Source: Sphingomonas sp. Leaf22 (GTDB lineage: Bacteria; Pseudomonadota; Alphaproteobacteria; Sphingomonadales; Sphingomonadaceae). Taken from it: 64,000 nt of DNA. Below the pieces are notes generated by a model. It made no database searches. It was not told where the DNA came from and saw only the letters and a program-made list of their open reading frames with translations. Of this stretch, positions 53,569 through 63,058 are shown one piece after another (positions within the stretch are counted from its first letter, which is position 1; every line of letters begins with the position of its first letter). The stretch covers positions 228,501-292,500 of the forward strand of contig NZ_LMKP01000012.1 of assembly GCF_001421715.1 (NCBI RefSeq), read 5' to 3'. A program made the translations under genes and the position numbers.

Positions 53569-54960
53569 TCAAGCTGTCAGTCCGCTGACCGTCGCAAGGC
53601 CGAGAAACACCAGAAACCCCATCGAATCGGTGGTCATCGTCACGAAGATCGACGACGCGACCGCCGGATCGGCATTGAACCGGTCGAGCGTCAGCGGCAC
53701 GAACACCCCGGCAAAGCCGGCGATGACGACGTTCAGCAGCATCGCCGTGCCGATCACCGCCCCCAGTTGCGGGTTGCCGAACCATAGCGTCACGCCGGTG
53801 CCGATCAGCGCGGCGACGGTCAGGCCGTTCATCAGCGCGATCACCATCTCGCGCCGGATCGCGCGCAGCGTGTTCGACTGGGTCAGCTGATTGGTGGCCA
53901 GCGCGCGGACGGTGACCGCCATGGTCTGCGTCCCCGCATTGCCGCCCAGACCCGCGACGATCGGCATCAGCGCCGCCAGCGTCACCATCCGGTCGATCGT
54001 CGCCCCGAATGCGCCGATGATCGTCGCGGGCAACAGCGCGGTGATCAGATTGGTAATCAGCCAGCGCACGCGCGCCTTGTACGAATCGCGGATCGGTTCG
54101 TTGATGTCGCCTTCGCCCGCGCCCGACAGCAGCAGCGCGTCCTCGCCCGCCTCGGCCTGGATGATGTGGACGACGTCGTCGACGGTAATCATGCCGACCA
54201 GCCGCCCGCTGCCATCGACCACCGCCGCGGAGATCAGCGCGTATTTCTGGAAACGGAGCGCGACTTCTTCCTGATCCATGTCGACCGGGATCAGCGTCTG
54301 TTCGCGCGCCATCACGTCGCCGATCGCGACGTCGCGCGGCGTCCGCAGAATCCACGACAACTGACAGGTGCCGATCGGCTTGTGCGCCGGATCGACCACA
54401 AAGATTTCCCAGAAATCGGTGGTCAGCACCTCGTCGGCACGCAGATAGTCGAGCGCGTCGCCGACGCTCCAATGCTCGGGCACCGCGACCAGTTCGCGCT
54501 GCATCAACCGGCCGGCGGATTCCTCCGGGTAGGACAGTGCCTCCTCGATTGCCGCGCGATCGTCGGGGTCGAGCGCGCGCAGCACCGCGCGCTGATCGGC
54601 ATCGTCGAGATCCTCGATGATCGCGACCGCGTCGTCGGTGTCGAGCTGTGCGGCGAGATCGGCGACCTGCGTCGCGGTCAGCGCGTCGATGACCGCATCG
54701 CGCACCCAGTCGTTCATCTCGGCGAGCACGTCGCCGTTCAGCCGCTCGGCGATCGCCGCCGCCAGTGCCGCGCGCTGTTCGCCCGGCACCAGTTCGAACA
54801 GATCGGCGAGATCGGCAGGGTGGAGCGGCTCGACCAGCTCGCGCGCCGCCTCGTCGTCGCCGCGATCGACCGCTTCGCAAACGGCGCGGACGAATTCGGG
54901 CTTCAGCCGGTCGTCCTCGTCCAGTTCGCTGGTCGTTTCGGGAAGGTCGAGTTCGGTCAT
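53569..54960 (-). CDS. mgtE: magnesium transporter MgtE
   Basis: The 463-residue Mg2+ channel has an N-terminal helical domain of acidic Mg-sensing type, two CBS domains (about 135-260; MITVDDVVHIIQAEAGEDAL) and five membrane segments at the C terminus, with the pore region PIVAGLGGNAGTQTMAVTVRAL. ATG 54960 gives the normal N terminus; the upstream frame is unlikely. It gates Mg2+ flux according to cytoplasmic Mg2+. Confidence 0.94.
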   Translation of the reverse strand: MTELDLPETTSELDEDDRLKPEFVRAVCEAVDRGDDEAARELVEPLHPADLADLFELVPGEQRAALAAAIAERLNGDVLAEMNDWVRDAVIDALTATQVADLAAQLDTDDAVAIIEDLDDADQRAVLRALDPDDRAAIEEALSYPEESAGRLMQRELVAVPEHWSVGDALDYLRADEVLTTDFWEIFVVDPAHKPIGTCQLSWILRTPRDVAIGDVMAREQTLIPVDMDQEEVALRFQKYALISAAVVDGSGRLVGMITVDDVVHIIQAEAGEDALLLSGAGEGDINEPIRDSYKARVRWLITNLITALLPATIIGAFGATIDRMVTLAALMPIVAGLGGNAGTQTMAVTVRALATNQLTQSNTLRAIRREMVIALMNGLTVAALIGTGVTLWFGNPQLGAVIGTAMLLNVVIAGFAGVFVPLTLDRFNADPAVASSIFVTMTTDSMGFLVFLGLATVSGLTA

Positions 54961-55084
54961 GGGTGCAACCCTCCTGCCACGTGCGTCCGGCCGCTGTAGC
55001 CATGCTGCACCGCCGTGCAAACCCTGTGCGGTTGCCAGTGCCGTTCCGGCACCCTAGCTAGGCGCGACTTTCAAGGAGCTTTCA

Positions 55085-55546
55085 ATGGCCGATACCCCCA
55101 GCACGCTCGTGATGACGCTCGACACGGGCGAAGTACGGATCAAGCTGCGCCCCGATCTGGCGCCCAACCACGTCGAACGCATCGTCAAGCTTGCCGATTC
55201 GGGCTTTTACGACGGCGTGGTGTTCCACCGCGTGATCGACGGCTTCATGGCGCAGGGCGGCGACGGCGGTCGCGGCGACGGCACCGGCGGGTCGAAGGAA
55301 CCGAACCTCAAGCAGGAATTCAACGCCGAACCGCATGTGCGCGGCGTGTGTTCGATGGCGCGGACGCAGGACCCGAACTCGGCCAACAGCCAGTTTTTCA
55401 TCTGCCTCGACGATGCGACCTTCCTCGACCGTCAGTACACGGTGTGGGGCGTGGTCGAGAGCGGCATGGACGCCGTCGACGCGCTGCCCAAGGGCGAACC
55501 GCCCCGCAACCCCGGCAAGATCGTGACCGCACGTAGCGAAGCGTAA
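55085..55546 (+). CDS. cyclophilin-type peptidyl-prolyl isomerase
   Basis: The 153-residue cyclophilin has the active-site stretches FYDGVVFHRVIDGFMAQGGD, SMARTQDPNSANSQFFI and VWGVVESGMDAVD. It catalyses proline isomerisation in the cytoplasm (no signal). A ribosome site AAGGAG precedes ATG 55085. Confidence 0.95.
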   Translation: MADTPSTLVMTLDTGEVRIKLRPDLAPNHVERIVKLADSGFYDGVVFHRVIDGFMAQGGDGGRGDGTGGSKEPNLKQEFNAEPHVRGVCSMARTQDPNSANSQFFICLDDATFLDRQYTVWGVVESGMDAVDALPKGEPPRNPGKIVTARSEA

Positions 55547-55564
55547 GCGGTTTGCTCCCCCGTC

Positions 55565-55662
55565 CGTCATTCCGGCGCAGGCCGGAATCCACGGATGGGG
55601 GAACGGCAGCGATCGTTCGATAGCGCCCGACACAATGGATTCCGGCCTCCGCCGGAATGACG
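55565..55662. repeat. palindromic repeat unit 1 of three
   Basis: 98 bp whose ends pair (CGTCATTCCGGCGCAGGCCG type with its inverse). It is almost identical in the same orientation to unit 3 at 55799-55897. The whole gap 55547-55923 consists of three such units. Confidence 0.9.
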
Positions 55663-55681
55663 CCTTTGCTGTAAATCCCTT

Positions 55682-55777
55682 CGTCATTCCCGCGTAGGCG
55701 GGAATCCATTGCCGCTGACGGTCCGGTTCGATCGCCGAGGTCGGCGTGTATGGACCCCCGCCTTCGCGGGGGTGACG
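55682..55777. repeat. palindromic repeat unit 2 of three
   Basis: 96 bp with a left family D arm (CATTCCCGCGTAGGCGGGAA) and a right arm of family A type (CCCCCGCCTTCGCGGGGG). The mixed ends suggest a hybrid made by recombination between families. Confidence 0.82.
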
Positions 55778-55798
55778 ACGGGGGAGGCAACCTCCATC

Positions 55799-55897
55799 CG
55801 TCATTCCGGCGCAGGCCGGAATCCACGGACGGGGGGGACGGCAGCGATCGTTCGATAGCGTCCGACACAATGGATTCCGGCCTTCGCCGGAATGACG
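55799..55897. repeat. palindromic repeat unit 3 of three
   Basis: 99 bp, direct repeat of unit 1 including the spacer block GGCAGCGATCGTTCGATAGC. Two copies 234 bp apart could recombine and delete unit 2. Confidence 0.9.
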
Positions 55898-55923
55898 GGG
55901 GGGCGGCGAAGGCGCTCCCGACC

Positions 55924-56811
55924 CTACTCCGCCGGCGCGCCCAGCGCCTGCACCAGCCAGTCGTGGAACAGCTTCACCGGTCGCTGCTGCAACATGCGCG
56001 GGCGGCACACGAACCAGTGGCTATAGGTCGAATCGACCGCCCGATCGAACAGCGGCACCAGCCGGTCGTCGCGCGCCGTTTCGAAATGCGATTCGAGCAT
56101 GAAGGCGACGCCAAGCCCCTGCGCCGCCGCCTCCAGCATCAATGTGCCCGAATCGAACCGGTCGATCGCGGCGGGCTCGAGATCGGGCAGGCCCGCGGCG
56201 TGCATCCAGTCGGAAAAGGTGTCGGGCATGTCGCGGTGGATCAATGCGGTATGCTGCGCCAGTTGCGCGGGATCGGTGATCGGCGACCGGTCGATCAACG
56301 CCCGTCCGGCAATGGCATAGACACGGTTCCGATCGAGCCGCCGGGCATAGAGCGCCGGGTCGATCGCATGGTCGAGCACGATCGCGACGTCGATCCCTTC
56401 GCCCAGCCGTCCCAACCCATGATGCGCGGTGTCGAAATCGAGATGCAGTTCGGGATGCTGGTCGTGCAGGTCGCCCATGCGCGGCATCAGCCGCTGGATC
56501 GCGAACAGCGGCAGCACGCCCAGCCGCAGGCGCAGCACGGTGACCGCGCCCGACATTTGTTCGACCGCATCGGACAGGGTGTCGAGCGCGCCCGACAACA
56601 GCGTCAGCAACCGTTCGCCATCGTCGTTCAGGCGCAATGCCTGATGCCGTCGTTCGAACAGAGGTTTGCCGATGAAGCGTTCGAGTGCCTGCACCCGGCG
56701 GCTGAGCGCGGGCGACGACAGCGCCAGTTCGTCGGCGGCAAGTTTGACCGAGCCGAGGCGTGCGACGTGCACGAATGCTTCGATGGCGGTCAATGGCGGA
56801 AGGCGACGCAT
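55924..56811 (-). CDS. LysR family transcriptional regulator (GcvA-like)
   Basis: The 295-residue regulator has the LysR N-terminal HTH (PPLTAIEAFVHVARLGSVKL; ELALSSPALSRRVQALE) and a substrate-binding domain. It resembles the GcvA/TrpI subgroup by its RRLPPLTAIEAF start. The effector and target are unknown. The start at 56811 places Met before the HTH; the region upstream is shared with the candidate sRNA and the CDC48 gene. Confidence 0.88.
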   Translation of the reverse strand: MRRLPPLTAIEAFVHVARLGSVKLAADELALSSPALSRRVQALERFIGKPLFERRHQALRLNDDGERLLTLLSGALDTLSDAVEQMSGAVTVLRLRLGVLPLFAIQRLMPRMGDLHDQHPELHLDFDTAHHGLGRLGEGIDVAIVLDHAIDPALYARRLDRNRVYAIAGRALIDRSPITDPAQLAQHTALIHRDMPDTFSDWMHAAGLPDLEPAAIDRFDSGTLMLEAAAQGLGVAFMLESHFETARDDRLVPLFDRAVDSTYSHWFVCRPRMLQQRPVKLFHDWLVQALGAPAE

Positions 56812-56944
56812 CCGATACCCTAACTTCGTTGCGGTGCGATACAGGCTGCACCCCGATCGCCCGTATGGCAACTGCCGACCGGTGACGTGTTGCAGAATCT
56901 GCAATATCGATTGCTTCGTTCGCACTTGCACAAAAATACGCTGC

Positions 56945-57022
56945 GCCGCAATTAGAGCAGGCCTTTCAGGCATCCTCTCCTAAAAACTTTCCGGCCGGTC
57001 CTTTGCGACCGGCCTTTTTTTT
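56945..57022 (+). ncRNA. candidate small RNA or leader ending in an orphan terminator
   Basis: A strong plus-strand terminator (56993-57022) has no plus-strand gene before it: the nearest upstream gene is the divergent LysR. A weak promoter-like pair (TTGCTT at 56911, AAATAC at 56934) would start RNA near 56945. The roughly 78-base product has an unpaired CATCCTCTCCTAAAAAC stretch, which could pair with ribosome sites, then the stem and U tract. It could instead be an attenuator for the CDC48 gene at 57089. Confidence 0.45.
56993..57022 (+). terminator. strong Rho-independent terminator without an obvious upstream gene
   Basis: An 8-bp perfect stem GGCCGGTC/GACCGGCC (56993-57000 with 57007-57014, loop CTTTGC) is followed by eight T residues (57015-57022). 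It reads on the plus strand, 66 bp before the CDC48-type gene. Confidence 0.88.
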
Positions 57023-57088
57023 CGTCTTGTTGCCGGCGGCGCACCGCCCATATCCGCCGTTCAATTGCGTTGAGCATGGCGGGAATAG

Positions 57089-59377
57089 ATGGCGGACAGC
57101 GAAACAGGCGGGCGGCGGTTGCAGGTGGCGAATGCCCGGCCAGAGGATAGCGGACGCGGCATCGCCCATTTGCCCCGCTCGGTCATGGCCCTGCTCGGCA
57201 TCAACGAAGGCGACGTGGTCGAGATCGTCGGCAAGAAGACGACGCCCGCGCGCGCCATCGCCCCCTATCCCGAGGATGAAGGCCTCGACATCGTCCGCAT
57301 CGACGGGTTGCAGCGCGCCAATGCCGGCGTCGGGTCGGGCGATCAGGTCGAGGTCCGCAAAGCCGAATCGCGCCCGGCCACCCGCGTCGTCTTCGCACCC
57401 GCACAGCAAAATTTGCGGCTGCAGGGGTCGTCGAACGCGCTCAAGCGCACCTTTTTCGGGCGGCCGCTGTGTCAGGGCGATATCGTCGCCACCACCGGCC
57501 ATCAGCGCGTCGACAATCTGTCGCCCAATGTCCGCCGCTATGTGAACGCCCCCGCCTTTTCGTTGCAGGAAATCCGCCTCCTCGTCGTCTCGGCGACGCC
57601 CAAGGGCGTGGTCCATATCGACGAATCGACCGAGATCGAACTCCGCTCGGAATATGAGACGCCGCGCGAGACGCGCCGGGCCGACGTCACCTATGACGAT
57701 ATCGGCGGCATGGGACAGACGATCGACCAGTTGCGCGAGATGGTCGAATTGCCGCTGCGCTATCCCGAACTCTTCCAGCGGCTTGGCGTCGATCCGCCCA
57801 AGGGCGTGTTGCTGCACGGGCCGCCCGGCACCGGCAAGACGCGGCTGGCACGCGCCGTCGCCAATGAGTCCGATGCCGAATTCTTCCTGATCAACGGTCC
57901 CGAAATCATGGGGTCGGCCTATGGCGAGTCGGAAAAGCGGCTGCGCGAAGTGTTCGAGGAGGCGACGAAGGCATCGCCGTCGATCGTGTTCATCGACGAG
58001 ATCGATTCGATCGCGCCGAAACGCGGGCAGGTGTCGGGCGAGGCCGAAAAGCGGCTGGTCGCGCAGTTGCTGACGCTGATGGACGGGCTCGAATCGCGTG
58101 CCAACATCGTCGTCATCGCCGCGACCAATCGGCCCGAGGCGATCGACGAAGCACTGCGCCGGCCGGGCCGGTTCGACCGCGAGATCGTGGTCGGGGTGCC
58201 CGACGAACGCGGACGGCGCGAGATTCTGGGCATCCACACCCGCGGTATGCCGCTCGACGAGCATGTCGACCTCGGCGAGCTGTCGCGCACCACCTATGGT
58301 TTCGTCGGTGCCGATCTGGCGGCGCTGACCCGCGAGGCGGCCATCGATTCGGTGCGGCGGATCATGCCGCGCATCGACCTGTCGGCGGGCACGATCCCGC
58401 AGGACGTGCTCGACAGCCTGTCGGTCACCCGCGACGATTTCGTCGAGGCGCTGAAGCGGGTGCAGCCAAGCGCCATGCGCGAGGTGATGGTGCAGGCCCC
58501 GACCGTCCGCTGGGACGATGTCGGCGGTCTCGACGATGCGCAGATGAAGCTGAAAGAAGGCGTCGAACTGCCGCTCAAGTCGCCGGAATCCTTCCGCCGG
58601 CTCGGCATCCGGCCGGCCAAGGGCTTTTTGCTCTATGGCCCGCCCGGCACCGGCAAGACGCTGTTGGCGAAAGCGGTCGCGCGCGAGGCGGAGGCGAATT
58701 TCATCGCCACCAAATCGAGCGACCTGCTGTCGAAATGGTATGGCGAGAGCGAGCAGCAGATTGCCCGCCTGTTCGCCCGCGCGCGGCAGGTCGCGCCGAC
58801 GGTCATCTTCATCGACGAACTCGATTCGCTGGTGCCCGCGCGTGGCGGTGGCCTTGGCGAACCGCAGGTGACCGAGCGGGTCGTGAACACGATCCTCGCG
58901 GAGATGGACGGGCTGGAGGAACTGCAATCCGTGGTGGTAATCGGCGCGACCAACCGGCCGAACATGGTCGATCCCGCATTGCTGCGTCCCGGCCGCTTCG
59001 ACGAACTGATTTATGTCGGCGTGCCCGACCGGGCAGGGCGCGCGCGCATTCTCGGCATCCAGACGCAGAAGATGCCGCTGGCCGACGATGTCGATCTGGA
59101 TGTGGTCGCCGGCCGGACCGACCGGTTCACCGGTGCCGATCTGGAGGATGTGGTCCGCCGTGCCGGCCTGTTCGCGCTGCGGGAATCGCTGGATACGCGC
59201 GCGGTGACGATGGCGCATTTCGAATCCGCACTTGGGGAGTCGCGCGCATCGGTGACGCCGGAGATGGAGGAGGAATATCGCGCCATGTCGTCGCGGCTGA
59301 AGCAGGATGCGCTGTCCATCCAGCCGCTGGGCTTCATCGCGCCGGGCATGGTCGAGGGGCGCGGTCCGAAGGGATAG
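57089..59377 (+). CDS. CDC48/VAT-type double AAA+ ATPase
   Basis: The 762-residue protein has the full CDC48/p97 layout: a double-psi barrel N domain (about 1-185), D1 (Walker A GPPGTGKT at 244-251, FIDEID at 301-306) and D2 (Walker A 517-524, FIDELD 574-579). SRH arginines lie in ALRRPGRFD and LLRPGRFDE. Pore-1 loops are AYGESE (D1) and KWYGESE (D2). It should unfold proteins as a hexamer. Such two-domain CDC48 homologues are common in archaea and eukaryotes but patchy in bacteria. No ubiquitin-like or proteasome genes adjoin. Confidence 0.93.
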   Translation: MADSETGGRRLQVANARPEDSGRGIAHLPRSVMALLGINEGDVVEIVGKKTTPARAIAPYPEDEGLDIVRIDGLQRANAGVGSGDQVEVRKAESRPATRVVFAPAQQNLRLQGSSNALKRTFFGRPLCQGDIVATTGHQRVDNLSPNVRRYVNAPAFSLQEIRLLVVSATPKGVVHIDESTEIELRSEYETPRETRRADVTYDDIGGMGQTIDQLREMVELPLRYPELFQRLGVDPPKGVLLHGPPGTGKTRLARAVANESDAEFFLINGPEIMGSAYGESEKRLREVFEEATKASPSIVFIDEIDSIAPKRGQVSGEAEKRLVAQLLTLMDGLESRANIVVIAATNRPEAIDEALRRPGRFDREIVVGVPDERGRREILGIHTRGMPLDEHVDLGELSRTTYGFVGADLAALTREAAIDSVRRIMPRIDLSAGTIPQDVLDSLSVTRDDFVEALKRVQPSAMREVMVQAPTVRWDDVGGLDDAQMKLKEGVELPLKSPESFRRLGIRPAKGFLLYGPPGTGKTLLAKAVAREAEANFIATKSSDLLSKWYGESEQQIARLFARARQVAPTVIFIDELDSLVPARGGGLGEPQVTERVVNTILAEMDGLEELQSVVVIGATNRPNMVDPALLRPGRFDELIYVGVPDRAGRARILGIQTQKMPLADDVDLDVVAGRTDRFTGADLEDVVRRAGLFALRESLDTRAVTMAHFESALGESRASVTPEMEEEYRAMSSRLKQDALSIQPLGFIAPGMVEGRGPKG

Positions 59378-59571
59378 CCCCCGCCGCGCGTCACGCCGGA
59401 GCCGGTTCGGAGTGACGCGACGACCCGTCCGGACCCGTCATCGCGATCGTACCGGAATGAGGCGGGGCGCGTACCTGCGACGGACCGCGCAACCGATATG
59501 CTTGCAAGTTGGTTTCGCTTTTGCGACGACGCGAAGACCATGGCCGCCCGGCCATCCGTTCGAGGATTTCC

Positions 59572-60180
59572 ATGACGACGAGTTCCAACGCCGCGACCCG
59601 ACGGAAGCCGCGCGGCGTACCATCGCCGGCCGGCATTTTCCTGCGTGGGTTCGTGAAGCATCCGGTCATGGTCGGGTCGGTCATCCCGTCGTCGAACCGC
59701 CTGATCCGCAAGATGCTCGGCCCGATCGACTGGGCCACGGCCAAGGTGGTGGTCGAATATGGCCCCGGCGTCGGCACCTTCTGCCGCCCGATCCTGCAAC
59801 GCCTCGCTCCCGATGCGCAGTTGATCGTCATCGATACCAACCCCGATTTCATCGACTACCTCAACGCGACGATCCTCGATTCGCGGTTCTCGGCGGTCCA
59901 TGGGTCGGCGGCGGACGTCGAACGGATCGTCGCCGATCATGGGCAGCCCCATGCCGATTACGTGCTGTCCGGCCTGCCATTCTCGACGTTGCCCGCCGGA
60001 GTCGGTGACGACATCGCCGCGGCGACGCAGGCGGTGCTGCGGCCGGGCGGCGCGTTCCTCGTCTATCAGTTCAATCCGCGCGTCCGTGACTTTCTCGACC
60101 GCCAATTCGCGCGGATCGATCACGACATGGAATGGTGGAACATGCCGCCCGCCCAATTGTGGTGGGCGTGGAAGGACTGA
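59572..60180 (+). CDS. phospholipid N-methyltransferase-like protein (PmtA group)
   Basis: The 202-residue class I SAM methyltransferase has VVVEYGPGVGTFCRPILQRL (SAM motif), DTNPDFIDYL and a LSGLPFSTLP segment. This pattern is that of the PmtA/COG3963 group that methylates phosphatidylethanolamine towards phosphatidylcholine. ATG 59572 has CGAGGA upstream and precedes a conserved KHPVMVGSVIPSS. It is separate from the CDC48 gene by 194 bp, in which the only structure is an 8-bp GCGTCAC/GTGACGC hairpin near 59390-59420. Confidence 0.82.
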   Translation: MTTSSNAATRRKPRGVPSPAGIFLRGFVKHPVMVGSVIPSSNRLIRKMLGPIDWATAKVVVEYGPGVGTFCRPILQRLAPDAQLIVIDTNPDFIDYLNATILDSRFSAVHGSAADVERIVADHGQPHADYVLSGLPFSTLPAGVGDDIAAATQAVLRPGGAFLVYQFNPRVRDFLDRQFARIDHDMEWWNMPPAQLWWAWKD

Positions 60181-60219
60181 CGTCGTAGCCATTCGCGGCT
60201 CCGGTGCGTTGACGCCGCA

Positions 60220-61299
60220 ATGACTTCGACCGCCGCGCCCGTCGCCTGGATCAACGCGATCGCCACCGCGACGCCCGACCACGATATCCATCACGCGTTT
60301 ATCGACTGGGCACGCGAGCGACTGTCGCCGCGCGAGGCGCGGCTGTTCGACCGGATGGTCGAGCGGGCCGGCATCGGACGTCGCTGGTCGGTGCTGCCGG
60401 TCGGCAGCGATGGCGGATCGCCGGTCGCGGCCGGTGGCTTCTATGCCGATGCGATGCCGGGCACCGCCGCCCGGATGCGCATCTATGCCGAAGCCGCCCC
60501 GGCGCTGGCGCTGTCGGCGATCGACCGCCTTTCGGCCCGCACCCCGCTCGGCGATGTCACCCATCTGGTCGTGGCGAGCTGCACCGGTTTCGTCGCGCCA
60601 GGCATCGATCAGATCGTCGCCGCGCGGCTCGGCCTGCCGTCCACCACCGAACGGTTGCTGATCGGGTTCATGGGCTGTTACGCCGCCGTCGCCGCATTGC
60701 GCAGCGCCCGCCATATCGTCCGGTCCGAACCCGATGCGCGGGTGCTGGTACTGACGGTCGAACTGTCGACGCTGCACCTGCAACCGGCCGTCACCCTCGA
60801 ACCGTTGCTGGCGATGCTGCAATTCGGCGACGGTGCGGCGGCGGCGTTGGTCACCCGCGATCCGAGTGGCCTCGCGATCGAAACGCCGTTCGCCGCCGCC
60901 CTGCCCGATTCGGCCGACCTGATCCGCTGGGACATCACCGATGCCGGTTTCGCGATGCATCTGTCGGGTGAGGTGCCCGGCCGCATCGCTGCCGCGCTCA
61001 CCGATCCGGGGTTTGCGGCGGCGGCGACCGGTGGGCGGTCGCTCAGCGACGTCGACGGCTGGGCGGTCCATGCCGGCGGGCGGTCGATCCTCGACGCCGT
61101 CGAACGCAGCCTGTCGCTGTCGCCCGATGCGCTGGACGCGTCGCGCGGGGTGCTGGCCGCGAACGGCAACATGTCGTCGGCGACGCTGATGTTCGTGCTG
61201 GCGGAACTGCTGGCCGGACCGCCGGTGTCGAGTGGCATCGCGCTGGCCTTCGGTCCCGGCCTTGCCGCCGAAGGGTTCGGCTTCCGGAGCGCGGCATGA
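60220..61299 (+). CDS. type III polyketide synthase
   Basis: The 359-residue chalcone-synthase-fold enzyme has the triad C153 (GFMGCYAAVAAL), H284 (WAVHAGGRSIL) and N317 (NGNMSSATLMF). Bacterial members condense a fatty-acyl or other starter with malonyl-CoA to give alkylresorcinols or alkylpyrones. It starts an operon with a methyltransferase (ATGA overlap at 61296) and a flavoprotein, the gene content of phenolic-lipid operons. The product is unknown. Confidence 0.93.
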   Translation: MTSTAAPVAWINAIATATPDHDIHHAFIDWARERLSPREARLFDRMVERAGIGRRWSVLPVGSDGGSPVAAGGFYADAMPGTAARMRIYAEAAPALALSAIDRLSARTPLGDVTHLVVASCTGFVAPGIDQIVAARLGLPSTTERLLIGFMGCYAAVAALRSARHIVRSEPDARVLVLTVELSTLHLQPAVTLEPLLAMLQFGDGAAAALVTRDPSGLAIETPFAAALPDSADLIRWDITDAGFAMHLSGEVPGRIAAALTDPGFAAAATGGRSLSDVDGWAVHAGGRSILDAVERSLSLSPDALDASRGVLAANGNMSSATLMFVLAELLAGPPVSSGIALAFGPGLAAEGFGFRSAA

Positions 61300-61982
61300 G
61301 CTTTGCGCGCGTCGATGCCGAGGAGGCGATGGACGATCCCGCGCTTGACCCCGCCGTCTATGCCGCGGTGCTGCGCGATCTGGCGCGGGTCAACCGGGTG
61401 ACGATGGCGGCGCGACCGACGCTCGCCTTCCTATCGGTCATCGCCAAGCGCGGTGATCGGCTGAAACTGCTCGATGTCGGCTATGGCGATGGCGACATGC
61501 TGCGCCGCATTGCCCGCTGGGCGGCGGCACGGGGCGTCGAGGCGGAACTGGTCGGCATCGACCTGAACCCGCGCAGCGAAACCATCGCCCGCGCCGATAC
61601 GCCTGCCGATCTGGCCATAACCTATCGCACCGGCGATTATGCCGGTCTGGCGGGGCAGGGCTGGGACGTGATCGTCTCCAGCCTCGTCGCGCATCACATG
61701 ACCCATGACCAGCTCGTCGTGTTCTTGCGGTTCATGGAGGCACAGGCGACGCGCGGCTGGTTCGTCAACGACCTGCACCGCCATCGGTTCGCCCATCGCG
61801 GCTATCCGTTGCTGGCGACGCTGATGCGCTGGCACCCGATCGTGCGTGCCGACGGGACGCTGTCGATCGCGCGTTCCTATCGACCGGCCGAATGGTCGCC
61901 GATCCTTGCCGAAGCAGGGATTGCGGACGCGCAGGTGCGGCGGTATTTTCCGTTCCGGCTATGCGTCGAACGTCGGCGCTGA
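61296..61982 (+). CDS. class I SAM methyltransferase of the polyketide operon
   Basis: The 228-residue protein has LLDVGYGDGDMLRRIARWAA (SAM motif), VGIDLNPRSE and SSLVAHHMTHDQLVVFL. It probably O- or C-methylates the type III PKS product (inference from the operon). The ATG overlaps the PKS stop by four bases, and its 3' end overlaps the flavoprotein gene by 22 bp. Confidence 0.85.
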   Translation: MSFARVDAEEAMDDPALDPAVYAAVLRDLARVNRVTMAARPTLAFLSVIAKRGDRLKLLDVGYGDGDMLRRIARWAAARGVEAELVGIDLNPRSETIARADTPADLAITYRTGDYAGLAGQGWDVIVSSLVAHHMTHDQLVVFLRFMEAQATRGWFVNDLHRHRFAHRGYPLLATLMRWHPIVRADGTLSIARSYRPAEWSPILAEAGIADAQVRRYFPFRLCVERRR

Positions 61983-63058
61983 TCGCGGGCGGCGGCCCGG
62001 CCGGCGCGGTCGCGGCGCTGCTGCTGGCGCGGCATGGCGCGGCACCGGTCCTGCTGGAGCGGTCGCGCGGCACGCCCGACGCGCTGTGCGGCGGCTTCCT
62101 GTCGTGGCGGACGCTGGCGTCGCTCCGCCAGATCGGGGTCGAACCGGACGGCCATGTCGTGCGGCGGGTGGTGCTGTTCGCGGGCGGTCGCCGGTCCGAA
62201 TCCCCCTTGCCGGCACCCGCGATCGGCCTGTCGCGGCGACGGCTCGATGCGTTCCTGCTCGAAGCGGCGCAGGCGGCGGGGGCGGGCGTCGAGCGTGGCG
62301 TGACGATCCGGTCGGCGGAGGGACGCACGCTGCACACCGGCGATGGTGCCACGGTCGTCGGCGAGACGCTGTTCCTCGCCACCGGCAAGCATGACCTGCG
62401 CGGGGCGATGCGCGATGCCGATCCCGGTGCCGATCCGGCGATGGGGGTGCGGGTCCGGCTGGGACCGCATCCGGCGCTGACCCGGCTGGTCGGCGATGCG
62501 ATCGAACTGCACGCCTTTGCCGGCGGCTATGGCGGGCTGGTCGCGCAGGAGGATGGCAGCGCCAATCTGTGCATGGCGCTGCGCCGGTCGCGGCTGCGCG
62601 CGGCGGGCGATCTGCCGGCGTTGCTGCGGGTGCTGGCGGTCGAATGTCCGGCGCTCGGCGAACGGCTGGCCTATATCGGCGAAACTCCGACGATCGATGC
62701 CATCGCCAACGTCCCCTATGGCTGGCGCGCGCGCGCGACCGAAACGGGCGTCTATCGGCTGGGCGATCAGGCGGGAGTGATCCCCTCGCTCGCCGGCGAA
62801 GGCATGGGGATCGCTATCGCCAGCGCGATCCGCGCGGTGGCGGCGTGGCAGCGTCAGGGCGCGGCGGGGGCGATCGGCTATCAGCACGATCTGGCCCGTG
62901 CGCTGCGCCGTCCGATCCTGCTGGCGGGGCTGCTCAGGACGCTGGCCGAGGACCGGCGGGGCAGCACGCTGTTACTGGCCGGAGGGCGGGTGCCATGGCT
63001 GGTCGGCCGGGCGGCGGCATGGACCCGCGTCGATCAGATGCCGGCATACCAGTCGTAA
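61961..63058 (+). CDS. FAD-dependent oxidoreductase of the polyketide operon
   Basis: The 365-residue flavoprotein has ALIAGGGPAGAVAALLLARHG (FAD fold), LSRRRLDAFLLEAA and YRLGDQAGVIPSLAGEGMGIA, which puts it in the geranylgeranyl-reductase/aromatic-hydroxylase superfamily. It could hydroxylate or reduce the PKS product. ATG 61961 lies inside the methyltransferase gene. Its end overlaps the convergent molybdopterin gene by 25 bp. Confidence 0.86.
   Translation: MRRTSALIAGGGPAGAVAALLLARHGAAPVLLERSRGTPDALCGGFLSWRTLASLRQIGVEPDGHVVRRVVLFAGGRRSESPLPAPAIGLSRRRLDAFLLEAAQAAGAGVERGVTIRSAEGRTLHTGDGATVVGETLFLATGKHDLRGAMRDADPGADPAMGVRVRLGPHPALTRLVGDAIELHAFAGGYGGLVAQEDGSANLCMALRRSRLRAAGDLPALLRVLAVECPALGERLAYIGETPTIDAIANVPYGWRARATETGVYRLGDQAGVIPSLAGEGMGIAIASAIRAVAAWQRQGAAGAIGYQHDLARALRRPILLAGLLRTLAEDRRGSTLLLAGGRVPWLVGRAAAWTRVDQMPAYQS

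Noticed and set aside
55565..55897. CRISPR array
   Set aside because: The three units are about 98 bp palindromes with near-identical spacers, not short direct repeats with unique spacers.
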